A program made the translations under genes and the position numbers. The notes beneath the pieces are model-generated. The model saw nothing but the letters and a program-made list of their open reading frames with translations. It was not told where the DNA came from and did not search any database. From Planctomycetota bacterium (GTDB lineage Bacteria > Planctomycetota > B15-G4), in the NCBI GenBank assembly GCA_029259715.1, contig JAJDEP010000005.1, forward strand, positions 496,001 to 560,000: a stretch of 64,000 nt of DNA. Direction: 5' to 3'. This document shows, piece after piece, positions 1 through 8,900 of this stretch; the first letter of the stretch is position 1; each line of letters opens with the position of its first letter.

Positions 1-1
1 C

Positions 2-310
2 ATCGCCATGGGCTATGCCGTGCCCTGCCACTGCCGCAAACCGGACACGGGTCTGCTCGACCTGGCCCTCGGTCGACACGCCATCGACTTGAGCCGCTCG
101 GCCTTCATCGGTGACAGCCTGCGCGACCTGTTCCCGTCCGTGGAAGGCGTGGCCGCCCGCATTCTGGTGCGCACCGGACACCCGCTCACCGACCGCGGTC
201 CGGCCGATCACGTGGCGCCCTCCGTCGTCGAGGCCATCGACTGGCTGTTGACCAAGCGCCGGCCCACCAGCCCCCGGGCGGGCGCGCGGATCAGGGCACG
301 TGGCGCATGA
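2..310 (+). CDS. gmhB: HAD phosphatase, GmhB-like (5' truncated by window edge)
   Basis: This is the C-terminal part (about 100 residues) of a gene that starts left of the window; the frame is open to base 2. It carries the CxCRKP motif typical of D-glycero-D-manno-heptose-1,7-bisphosphate 7-phosphatase and related histidinol phosphatases, then the HAD motif FIGDSLRDL. The family removes the C7 phosphate in ADP-heptose synthesis for LPS cores. The last 20 bases overlap the 3' end of the convergent FemAB-like gene. A sugar-phosphatase role fits the adjacent polysaccharide locus, but the catalytic N-terminus is not visible, so the substrate is uncertain. Confidence 0.72.
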   Translation: MAMGYAVPCHCRKPDTGLLDLALGRHAIDLSRSAFIGDSLRDLFPSVEGVAARILVRTGHPLTDRGPADHVAPSVVEAIDWLLTKRRPTSPRAGARIRARGA

Positions 311-1319
311 TCACGGGACCGACGAGCCGGGCCACCCACTCGGGCACAGCGGACAGGATCCGCCGGGGAACGGCCGTCTTCGGATTCGAGGGCGTCAGCG
401 CCGGAGGGTGCCCCCCGCGGGGAAAGTAGAACTGGTAGTCGAGCGGCGTGGGTGAAAACCCCATGTGCCGCTTGAAGGCCGCCGCCCCCGAGTCGGCGCG
501 ACTGCGCCCGAAGTCGAAGATGCGCACGCCGCCCCGACAGGCTTCCTCCATCAGCATCGCGTACATGTAGTTGTTCGCGCCCAGGCGGTCGGCGTCGGGC
601 ACCGACCCGCTGTAGTAGGGATAGATCACGTCGCGCGCCCGGAGCGACAGCACGGCCGCCACGGCCCGCTCTTCGATGCGCACGACATGCAGGCTCGCCC
701 GGGGCCCGTAGAGGTCGAGCAGGCAGGTGAAGTAGCGCTTGGAGAAGAGCGGCGAGCCCAGCCGGCGCTTGTTCGAGACGTAGAGTGCGTAGAACTCGTC
801 GAGTCCCGCCCGCCCGGCCGTCATCGTGGCGCCGTGCCGGTCCCGGGCCTTGCGCACCTCGGCGCGTCGCTTGCGCGGGATCAGGTTCAGTACGTCCGCG
901 GCATCCTCCGGCAGTTCGCGCCGATAGGTCTCGTAGAGCGACAGCGACTCGTGCTGCGTCGGGGCGGTACCGATGTAGCGCATCTCGACATAACGGGCGC
1001 TCGCGCGGCGGGCCAGGGTGCAAGCGGCCTCGTCCAGGCCGGCCACGGCGTCGGTGTCCGAGGTCAGGATCCCGCCGTAGACACCGAAAGGCACCGAGAC
1101 CAGACGGCGCCCGGTGATCGGCGCGGTGACCATCGCCAGGGGCAACACACCCACCACCACCCCGTCCTGCTTGGCCACCAGCGACTGCGTCTCGAAGCCG
1201 AAGGTCGTCCGCACCAACTGCATCCAGCGCGTCTCGTGGAACGGCGTGCCGTCCGGGTGGCTCAGGACGAAGCGGTCGACCTTGCGGGCATCGGCGCCGT
1301 CCATCAGCTCGATGTTCAT
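291..1319 (-). CDS. FemAB-like GNAT acyltransferase, XrtA/EPS-associated type
   Basis: A 342-residue protein with a duplicated GNAT (FemAB) fold. The C-terminal block NNYMYAMLMEEA followed by FDFGRSRADSGAAAFKRHMG is the signature I know from FemAB-like proteins linked to exosortase A/PEP-CTERM EPS loci. Such proteins are thought to add an aminoacyl or acyl group to an exported polymer or its precursor; the real substrate is unknown. I start at ATG 1319, which overlaps by one base the TGA of the upstream GT-C gene (TGATG), rather than at the longer frame, whose extra 63 residues are low-complexity shadow sequence. It is the last gene of the minus-strand run that begins near 4706. Confidence 0.8.
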   Translation of the reverse strand: MNIELMDGADARKVDRFVLSHPDGTPFHETRWMQLVRTTFGFETQSLVAKQDGVVVGVLPLAMVTAPITGRRLVSVPFGVYGGILTSDTDAVAGLDEAACTLARRASARYVEMRYIGTAPTQHESLSLYETYRRELPEDAADVLNLIPRKRRAEVRKARDRHGATMTAGRAGLDEFYALYVSNKRRLGSPLFSKRYFTCLLDLYGPRASLHVVRIEERAVAAVLSLRARDVIYPYYSGSVPDADRLGANNYMYAMLMEEACRGGVRIFDFGRSRADSGAAAFKRHMGFSPTPLDYQFYFPRGGHPPALTPSNPKTAVPRRILSAVPEWVARLVGPVIMRHVP

Positions 1320-2722
1320 CACCGAGACTCCGGGATCACCGTGGGGATGCGCACACGCCGCTTGTACACCACGAGCACGTTGTCGTGCCTCACCAGGGGC
1401 AAGGGCGGCTCGCCGATGCGCTGGACCTCGTCGAAGTAGGTGGCCAGCCACTCCGAGAAGGCGGCGGGATAGTGCCCCGACAGCCGATTCGCCTTGAGCA
1501 GCACCCACACCTCGTGGCGATTCCGGACGAAGCCGAACATCATCTTCGCCGTCAGCGGCGCCTCATGCGTGACGATGTCCGCGAAGTCGGGATCCGCGTG
1601 CAGGTAGAGCTCGAGGGTGGAGTGTTCGTCGGCGACGACCAGGTCCTCCGGCGCGATGGTCTCGCTCAGCCACGCCGCCGCCGCCCGGAAGTCGCTGCGG
1701 TTGCCCTGCCGATAGTGGTCGGCGAGCTTCAACGCCGGCGCCGCCAGGACCATCACGAGCAGCAGCACGCCGAGGCCCCGGGAGCGACGGCTCACGTCGT
1801 CCCCCGCCCGCCCCGCCAGGAGCACGATGGCGGGCACGAGCGCCATGGCGTAGCGCTGGTGGATCGAGATCCCGGACAGTCCGCCGGCCAGCAGCGCCAC
1901 CAGCCCGGCCACCGCGGCGATCAGGAGCAGGTCGCCCGCCGGCGAGCGTCGTCGCAGCGCGCCCACGCAGCCCACCCCGGCGAGCAGGCCCACCTCGGGG
2001 CCCAGGTTGTAGCCCAGTCCCAGGATGAAATCGCGCGTGGCATAGGCGGCTCCGCCTTCGACCGCGAGCGCCCGCCCGAGGACATCGGACACCGTTTCGC
2101 CGAGCGCCAACCATGCGGCCCCCATCAACACGGCGGCGGCCAGGGCCCCGCGCTCTGCGCCGCGCGTCGTACCGGCCCCGACAAACAGTCCCCAGGCCAG
2201 CGCAGCGAGCAGCAGCACCGCGGAGGGATGACACAACAACGCCGCCACGAACACGCCGGCGGCGGCCCAGGGTCGGCGGCCGGCACCCGGCAGCGACCAC
2301 AGGGTGAGCAGGGTCGAGAAGAGCAGCAGTGGGCCGTAGAAGCGCGCCGTCTGGCCGTGGTAGATGAGCCACGGGGAGAGGGCGGCGAGCAAGGCGGCGA
2401 ACAGGCCCGCCCGCGCGGTGATGACGTCGCGCCGCATCCAGGCCAACGCGCCCACGGCGGCCGTCCCGCACAGCGCCGGGAACAGGCGCAGCGCCCCCTC
2501 GCCGAAGCCCAGCACCCGCACGACCCCGGCCATGCCGAGGTAGCCCAGCGGGTAGGTCCGGGGCCCTTCCGGCCAGGCGGCGCCGTCGAGCATGCGCCGC
2601 ACGTCGTACCAGGAGTACAGCTCGTCGCCGTCGATGCTCCACGTGCCCAGGCCGTAGAGCCGCAGGGCCGCTGCGAGGGCCACCACGACGACGGAGACCA
2701 GGACCATGGTCCGGTTCGTCAC
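1319..2722 (-). CDS. GT39/ArnT-like integral membrane glycosyltransferase
   Basis: A 467-residue, very hydrophobic protein with roughly ten membrane segments. The first periplasmic loop has the acidic motif DGDEL (residues 31-35) and a later loop has HGQTARFYG (about 122-130). Both are features of GT-C enzymes of the PMT/ArnT class, which move a sugar from a polyprenyl-phosphate donor on the outer face of the membrane. The start is GTG 2722, overlapping the upstream stop as GTGA. The two DPM1-like genes just upstream could make the lipid-linked donor. The acceptor cannot be told from sequence. Confidence 0.72.
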   Translation of the reverse strand: MTNRTMVLVSVVVVALAAALRLYGLGTWSIDGDELYSWYDVRRMLDGAAWPEGPRTYPLGYLGMAGVVRVLGFGEGALRLFPALCGTAAVGALAWMRRDVITARAGLFAALLAALSPWLIYHGQTARFYGPLLLFSTLLTLWSLPGAGRRPWAAAGVFVAALLCHPSAVLLLAALAWGLFVGAGTTRGAERGALAAAVLMGAAWLALGETVSDVLGRALAVEGGAAYATRDFILGLGYNLGPEVGLLAGVGCVGALRRRSPAGDLLLIAAVAGLVALLAGGLSGISIHQRYAMALVPAIVLLAGRAGDDVSRRSRGLGVLLLVMVLAAPALKLADHYRQGNRSDFRAAAAWLSETIAPEDLVVADEHSTLELYLHADPDFADIVTHEAPLTAKMMFGFVRNRHEVWVLLKANRLSGHYPAAFSEWLATYFDEVQRIGEPPLPLVRHDNVLVVYKRRVRIPTVIPESR

Positions 2723-3756
2723 GCCTGGCTGTCGGGGTCGTGGCCCATGGGGTCGCGCCCGCCGGGATCGCCACCGTTATCCCTCGGCGCCTCGCCGTCC
2801 CGCTGCCCCGGGCCCCACTCGTGCTCGAGCGTGTAGTCACGCACGTTGCGTGCATTGGTGAAGATGATGATCTCGCCGACCAGCCCGATGGCGAAGATCT
2901 GTACGCCCAGCACGATCAGGGCGACGCCGATCATCAGCAGGGCGTTGTTGCTCGGATCACCGCGCATGCTCCAGCCGTAGTAGTGGTCGAGCACCAGGTA
3001 GATGCAGACGGCCAGACCCGAGAGCACGCACAGCCCGCCGGCCACACCGAAGAACCGCAGGGGTTTGCGCGTGAAGCGGGTGATGAACAGCAGCGCCACC
3101 ACGTCGAGCACACGCCGCACGTAGACGCCGAGGCCGAAGAACCCTTGCCGGCCCTTCTCCCGCAGGTGCCGCACCCGCACCTCGCCCACCCGGAAGCCCT
3201 TGCGGTGGGCCAGGACCGGGAGGAAACGCGAGACGTTGCCCTCCACCAGGATCTCGTCGAGGACCCGACGGCGCAGGCCCACCAGCCCGCAGTTGAGGTC
3301 GTGCAGGTCGACGCCCGTGAACGAGCTCATGAGCCGGTTGTAGAGCCACGACTGCAGCCGGTTGGTCCACGGATCGACCCGCGGCACACGCCACCCCGCG
3401 ACCAGGTCGTAGTCGCCTTCGAGGGCGTCGATGACCTTGTGGATGTCGCCCGGGTCGAGCTGCATGTAGCTGGGCAGGCTCACCACCAGCCGCCCGCTCG
3501 CCTCGCGATACCCCGTGGCCAGCGCGCGCTCCTGCCCGAAGGGCTGGTTGAAGCTGACGACGCGCGTGGGGATGTCCGCCGGGACGCGCGCCCGCAGCGC
3601 CGCCGAACGCGCCTCGCTCAGCCCGTCGAGGACCAGTACGAACTCGAAGGCGAATCCACGGTCGCGGAATTCGAGCGCGTACTGGCTGAGGATCTCCTCC
3701 AGCTCCGGGGTGTCGTCCATCAGGGCCAGGACGGCGCTCACGTCGATTTCGGTCAC
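2719..3756 (-). CDS. Degenerate DPM1/GtrB-like GT2 protein with two C-terminal membrane segments
   Basis: A 345-residue protein built like the next gene: a GT2 domain followed by two membrane helices. Downstream blocks such as DLHDLNCGLVGLRRR and the RFTRKPLRFFGV helix start are conserved. The N-terminal nucleotide-binding strand is not the usual VVIPAYNE type, and the metal-binding DXD site is replaced by LPSYMQLDPGD. It may therefore be a non-catalytic or altered partner of the neighbouring GT2. I start at GTG 3756, which overlaps the upstream TGA (GTGA) and has GGAGGAG 8 bases ahead; the longer frame has no better start. Confidence 0.75.
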   Translation of the reverse strand: MTEIDVSAVLALMDDTPELEEILSQYALEFRDRGFAFEFVLVLDGLSEARSAALRARVPADIPTRVVSFNQPFGQERALATGYREASGRLVVSLPSYMQLDPGDIHKVIDALEGDYDLVAGWRVPRVDPWTNRLQSWLYNRLMSSFTGVDLHDLNCGLVGLRRRVLDEILVEGNVSRFLPVLAHRKGFRVGEVRVRHLREKGRQGFFGLGVYVRRVLDVVALLFITRFTRKPLRFFGVAGGLCVLSGLAVCIYLVLDHYYGWSMRGDPSNNALLMIGVALIVLGVQIFAIGLVGEIIIFTNARNVRDYTLEHEWGPGQRDGEAPRDNGGDPGGRDPMGHDPDSQA

Positions 3757-4706
3757 GACCGCCACTCCTCCCGGGCCATGGGCGCATGCGTCGTATCGCG
3801 CACGGAACGGTTGCTGCTGCGCAGCGCCAATTCGCACAGGAGGCCCATCATGAGGAACGAGCACGCCAGACAGAAGCCGAGAACCGCCACCGAGGGCATG
3901 ATCAGCGTCGAGTAATTCACTAGGCGCATCGACGTCGTGTCCACGAAGGCGATGAAGGTGGCCGCCAGCGAACCCATGAAGGTGAACAGGGAGAGCAGAC
4001 CGAAGTAGTGCAGGGGTTGATCCGCGAAGCGCACCAGCAAGCGCAACACGACCATGTCCGTGAGCAACTTGTAGGTGCGACCGATGCCGTACTTGCTTGT
4101 GCCATGACGCCGGGCGTGGTGCCGCACGATGCGCTCGCCCACGCGGGCGCCGACAGCGGCCGCCAGGCCCGGGATGAAGCGATGCATGTCCGAGTACAGG
4201 TGCACGCGCCGGATGAACGATGCCCGGTAGGCCTTGAGGGTGCAGCCGAAGTCGTGCAGGCGCACTCCGGTGATGGCCGCCAGGATGCGGTTGGCCGCCA
4301 TGGACGGCACGCGCCGACTCATGAAGTTGTCCGCCCGGTCGCGGCGCCAGCCGCTGACGATGTCATAGCCGCGGTCGAGGTCGGCCAGCAGCCCCTCGAT
4401 GTCGGTGGGGTCATTCTGGCCGTCCCCGTCCATGGTGATCATCAGGTCGCCACGGGCGGCATGGAACCCCGCGGCCATGGCCGAGGTCTGGCCGAAATTG
4501 CGGCGCAGCTTCAGCACCCGCAGGCGACGGCTCCCGCTCCGGTGGGCCTGCAGGGCCGCCAGGGTGCCGTCGCCACTGCCGTCATCGACGACGATGATCT
4601 CCGAACGACGCGGAATCTCATCCAGCGACCGCTCCAGATCCTCCAGGAGCGGACCGATGGACTCTTCTTCGTCGTGCACAGGAATGATGATCGACAGGTC
4701 GACCAC
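3753..4706 (-). CDS. GT2 polyprenyl-phosphate sugar transferase (DPM1/GtrB-like)
   Basis: A 317-residue GT2 enzyme with all expected parts: IIIPVHDEEESI at the start, IIVVDDGSGDGT, the DXD-type metal site MDGDGQNDP, and two C-terminal membrane helices preceded by RFADQPLHYFGLL. The family transfers a hexose from NDP-sugar to polyprenyl phosphate at the cytoplasmic face, giving a lipid donor for GT-C enzymes such as the one at 1319-2722. It is the first gene of a four-gene minus-strand run. The start is GTG 4706. A promoter-like TTGTGA-N17-GACAAT lies at 4779-4751. Confidence 0.85.
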   Translation of the reverse strand: MVDLSIIIPVHDEEESIGPLLEDLERSLDEIPRRSEIIVVDDGSGDGTLAALQAHRSGSRRLRVLKLRRNFGQTSAMAAGFHAARGDLMITMDGDGQNDPTDIEGLLADLDRGYDIVSGWRRDRADNFMSRRVPSMAANRILAAITGVRLHDFGCTLKAYRASFIRRVHLYSDMHRFIPGLAAAVGARVGERIVRHHARRHGTSKYGIGRTYKLLTDMVVLRLLVRFADQPLHYFGLLSLFTFMGSLAATFIAFVDTTSMRLVNYSTLIMPSVAVLGFCLACSFLMMGLLCELALRSSNRSVRDTTHAPMAREEWRS

Positions 4707-4750
4707 GGAGATCCCGCCCGCGCCGGACGGCTCCTCGGGAGTGAATCGAA

Positions 4751-4779
4751 ATTGTCGCGCCCTGCGGGCGGCATCACAA
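4751..4779 (-). promoter_or_regulatory. Candidate promoter for the GT2/GT-C/FemAB run, dyad in the spacer
   Basis: Reading the minus strand, TTGTGA (4779-4774) is followed after exactly 17 bases by GACAAT (4756-4751); each hexamer matches the sigma-70 consensus at four of six positions. The spacer contains the perfect inverted repeat CGCCC-TGC-GGGCG (4758-4770). The implied start of transcription is near 4744, giving a leader of about 38 bases before GTG 4706. This is a visual match only. Confidence 0.35.
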
Positions 4780-4800
4780 GCATCGGCAGCGGACGAGCGC

Positions 4801-4806
4801 TAACAT
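4801..4806 (+). promoter_or_regulatory. Candidate -10 element, possibly leaderless start
   Basis: TAACAT ends 7 bases before the ATG at 4814, and no Shine-Dalgarno sequence lies between. That spacing would place the transcript start at or one base before the A of the start codon. The moaC and mnmG starts have the same arrangement. No clear -35 is visible. Confidence 0.3.
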
Positions 4807-4813
4807 CAGCCCA

Positions 4814-5908
4814 ATGAGCGTCCTGCTGGTCTCGCCTCCACCCCATCCTGAGGATGTCGCCTTGCGGGCGGCGCTGGGCGCGAGCTTCGCTGATCTCGCC
4901 ACCGCCTCCAGCCTCGAGGACGTGGTCTCGGCACGGCGGGCCGGTGGACGCGACGTCCTCGTCGCGGACCTCCGCCGGGCCGCCGAGAGCGGCGCCGAGC
5001 TGGTCCGGCGGCTCCGGCTGGCGCTCCCCTCGGCCCGGGTCCTGTGCCTGCTGGCCCCTGGCCTCGCGCCTCCTGCCGACGTAGACGCCTTCCTCACAGC
5101 GCCCTTCTACCTGGCAGACGTGGTGCGCTGGTGCGCTCGCGCCCGGGAGGCACCGCCGGAGGAGGCCGTCCTGGCCGACATGGCCACGGGCATCCGCCAC
5201 GAGATCGGCAACCCGCTCACCGCCCTGCTGCTCCAACTCGAGCTGATGAAGGCCGAGGGCGGCCTCAACGGCCTGAAGGAGCAGATTGACCTGATCGAGG
5301 ACAGCGGCCGGCGCATCCAGCATGTCCTCGAGGACGTCACGGCCGCTTCCGAACGACGCCCGGTGAATGCCGCTCCCCTCGCCCTCGGCGACCTGCTGGA
5401 GACCGCGCGTCAGGCCCTCGCGGCCCTCGAGCCCGAGCGGGTCGACCGCCTCGTGCTGCCGGAGCCGCCCGGCGCCGGCCCCCAGATCGACGTCGACGGC
5501 GAACTCCTGGCTCACGCCCTGGCCGATCTGTGGCGCTATCTCTTGCTCGCGGACGACGACCGCGAGCCGGTCTACGTCGAGGCCGAGGCCGCGGGCGCGA
5601 CGGTCACGCTGCGGAGTCGCTGCCGCGCGGCGCGCCTTCCCGACGACGCCGCCCTGCGCCTGTTCACCCCGCTCTGGGCCCGCCAGGCGCTCGGCCTCAC
5701 CGACGGCCTGAGCCTGTCGGCCGCCCGCGGCACCCTCCTGCGCCACGGCGGAGACCTGCGAGCCCGTCAGGAACCCTCCGGATGGCTGCGGGTTGATGCC
5801 ATCCTGCCCCGGGCCCCGGGCCCCTCCTCAACCCTGCGCCCGTCTCCGCCCAGCTCGACGACAGCCCGAGGCCCTCAAGAGACGAAGAAGAGACCGAGCC
5901 CCCCCTGA
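4814..5908 (+). CDS. Degenerate sensor histidine kinase with receiver-like N-terminus
   Basis: A 364-residue soluble protein. Residues 1-110 look like a receiver domain: VLVADLR places Asp52 at the phospho-acceptor site, but the acidic pair and the conserved Lys are missing (LTAPF replaces LTKPF). A DHp helix follows with an intact H-box, GIRHEIGNPLTALLLQLELM, His129. The ATPase part keeps only the last block (GLTDGLSLSAARGTLLRHGG); the N-box Asn and the DxGxG box are not recognisable. It may be a weak or pseudo kinase, or a phosphotransfer or scaffold protein. It is divergent from the EPS glycosyltransferases and lies 5 bases ahead of the giant TPR gene, so the two are likely co-transcribed. 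Confidence 0.7.
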   Translation: MSVLLVSPPPHPEDVALRAALGASFADLATASSLEDVVSARRAGGRDVLVADLRRAAESGAELVRRLRLALPSARVLCLLAPGLAPPADVDAFLTAPFYLADVVRWCARAREAPPEEAVLADMATGIRHEIGNPLTALLLQLELMKAEGGLNGLKEQIDLIEDSGRRIQHVLEDVTAASERRPVNAAPLALGDLLETARQALAALEPERVDRLVLPEPPGAGPQIDVDGELLAHALADLWRYLLLADDDREPVYVEAEAAGATVTLRSRCRAARLPDDAALRLFTPLWARQALGLTDGLSLSAARGTLLRHGGDLRARQEPSGWLRVDAILPRAPGPSSTLRPSPPSSTTARGPQETKKRPSPP

Positions 5909-5913
5909 GCGCC

Positions 5914-8900
5914 ATGGTCCGACGCCGCAGCCACTTCCGACGTCTGCTTTTCCTCGCGGGAGCCCTGGGGCTGCTGGCCGCCACCTTGTGGCTGGGCAGC
6001 CAGACTTGGAGCACCAAGGACTCCATGAAGATCCTGCAGGCGGCCGAGCTCATCGACGGCTCGGGCCCCAGCGGAGCCAAATCGCCCGCCGCCGCCATCG
6101 ACATGCTCGAGCGGGTGGTCGAGCGCAGCCCCGGCAACTACGCCGCCTACTTCGAGCTGGGGAATGCGTGGGCCGCCCTGGGCGCCTACGACAACGCCGT
6201 CGCCGAGCTGAAGCAGGCGGCCAACGTCACGACCGACGTCAAGGAAGCGGTGCGCGCCAAGCGGCTGGCACGGGTCTACCTGCAAAAGGCGGAACGCTAC
6301 GACGAGGCCGTGGAAATGGCCCAGGAGATGGCCGAGCTCGAACCCGAGTCGGCCCTCCATCGCCTCGGCATCGGCCTCGCCATGTACGACGCCTCGCTGG
6401 CCAAGCAGCGCGACCTACTGCAGGAGTATGTCTCGTCGGCGCTGGCGGCCGGCGTCGACGACCTGACGGACCGCGTCGAGTCGTATGTCACCGACCTCTG
6501 GAGCGATCCCGACGTCGAGGTCCTGGTGCAGATGGTGCTGTTGGACGGCGACGTCGTCGCCAAGCGGGACCTGCGCTCCCGACTGCTCGACACTCGCAAG
6601 AATTACGTCGAAGCCGTCTCCATCCTCGACGAGTATCGCTACTACCCGGGCGCCGACATCGCCGTCAGCCGCGCGTACGTCGAGATGCTCTTCCGCTCGG
6701 GGCGCATCTACGAGTCGCACATCGAGGCGGGGATGGCCTTGCAGGAGCCGGGCCTCAATGGGCCGCAGCGCCGCAAGTACCTCGAGATGCAGGCCAAGTG
6801 CAGCGAGGCCATCGGCTCGTGGTCTGAGGCCGGCGACCGCTACGAGATGCTCATCGAGGGGCTGGCCGAAGGCAATCAGCCCGTCCCGGACGTTTACCTG
6901 CACAGCCTCTACGAGGTGCGCGTCCGCGCCGAGCAATGGGATTGGATCCGGGCCCATGCCGACGAACACGCCCGGGTGTTCGGGGACGACGTGATGATGC
7001 GCTACGCCGTGGCGCGGGCGCTCGAGATCGATGGCCAGCTCATGGCTGCCTTGCAGGCCATCGAAGAGCACGTCTCGACGCTCACCATGGGGCGCACGAG
7101 CAAGACCTACACGAGCCTGCGGCGCAATCCCGAGCGGCGCCGTGAGTTGTTGCTCACCGTCGAGCGGCTGCTGGCGGCGGCCGGCGACCCGCGACGCACA
7201 CAGGCCCTCGACGCGCTGATCCGCGACTTCCCCGAGGACCCGGTCGTGCGGCGCCTGCGCATGGAGGTGAACCTCGCCGACAATCGGACCGAGGCGGCGC
7301 TCGAAGACGCCCAGGCGCTGCTGCACCTGCCCGTGCGCAACTCGGACGACTTCGATCACTGGTTCGAGATCGCCGACGACCTCTCGCGCAAGCGGCGCGG
7401 ACGGGGTCTCACCGAGCTGGCGGCGGACATCGCCGAGGACGCCGAGGCCTGGCGCGACAAGCACGGCGACGCCCTGTGGCAGAAGCAGCAGGCCGGCAGC
7501 ATGCCGAGCCGCACCGCCTTCGCCGAGATCCCCATCCAGTTGTTCTGGCCCCAGGATCCGGCACTCTCCTTCGCCATCGTCGAGGAGCTCATCGACCGCG
7601 GCGACCTCGAATCGGCCCGCTCCGCGCTGCGTCGGCTGTCCTCGGCCTTCCCGCGCATCCACGAGTTCCGCTACCGGCTCGCGGACCTGCTCGTCCGCGA
7701 CGGCATGCTCGATTCGGCGGCCAATGAGTACCGCGAATTGGTGAAAGCCCTGCCCGGCGACACCGAGGTGCTCGACCTGGCCATGCGCACGGAGATCGCC
7801 CTGGGGCGTCACCTCGAGGCCTCGCGGCTGCTGACGCGCATGATCCTCGATGATCCCCTCGGCGTCGGCGCCACCCACTACGGACTCAGCCTGGTGCGCC
7901 AGGGTCGCCCGGCCATGGCCGAGAAGCTGATCAAGCGGCTGCAACGCTGGGAAGGGCTCGAGGGCCGCCTCGACGTGGTCATCGTGGGCGCGCGGGCCGC
8001 CATCGCGCTCGGCCGCTTCGACGAGGCGCGCAAGATCCTCGACTCCCTCGCCAGCCAGAGCCACTCGGTCTCCGTGGCCTCCCTGGCCTTCGACCTCGGC
8101 CTCGCCACCGGCGACCACAAGCTCGTCGGCGACGCGGCGCACTTCCTCAAGCCGCTCGCGAGCAGCTTGTTCCCGGACCAGATGCCGAGCGTCGCCGAGC
8201 GCTTCCTCGAGGCCGGGCTCTACGACGAGCTGCTCGATACTTTCGACGAGTCGATCCGGGTCCAGCCCTCGGCGCGTCCGGCGCTGCGCAGCATCATCCG
8301 CGCCTGCACGGCCACCGGGCGCATGGACGAGGCCGACGACCTGCTGCAGCTCCTCGACGACGACTACGCCGCCCTCGACCGCTTCCTGCTGCTGGCCCTC
8401 GCCGGCCAGGGCGATGAAGCCGGCCGCCGCTTGCGGCTCGAGATCGTCCCGCCCGAGATGCGCGACACCATCGACATCTGCCAGATGGTGCGCAGCGCGA
8501 TGATGCGGCGCACATCGATCCTCGATCTCACACCGGTCAAGCGGCTGAGCGCGCTGCAACTCAACGGCCTCATCGATGAGCGCGGCCTCGAGTTGATGGA
8601 CGCCTTGCTGCGGCTGGCGCCTTCGACGCGGCGTCTCGGCGACGTCCGTCCGCGGGAGGTCGTCTCCGACCCGGCGAAGCTCTACCGCGCCGCGGGGGCC
8701 GACGTGATGGTCCTCGTGCAGCTCTGCAAGGACGAGCCCGCCAAGGCCGAGCAGGTCATCGATCTGCTGGCCCTGCTCCTGCTCACCGGCGACCGGCCGT
8801 TCTGGGCCCGCGAGGCCGGCTACCTCGCCGAGCAGGTGGCGCTGCTGGCGCCCGACCTCCCCCTGGCAACCCATGTGGTCGCCCGGCGGCGCATCGAGCA

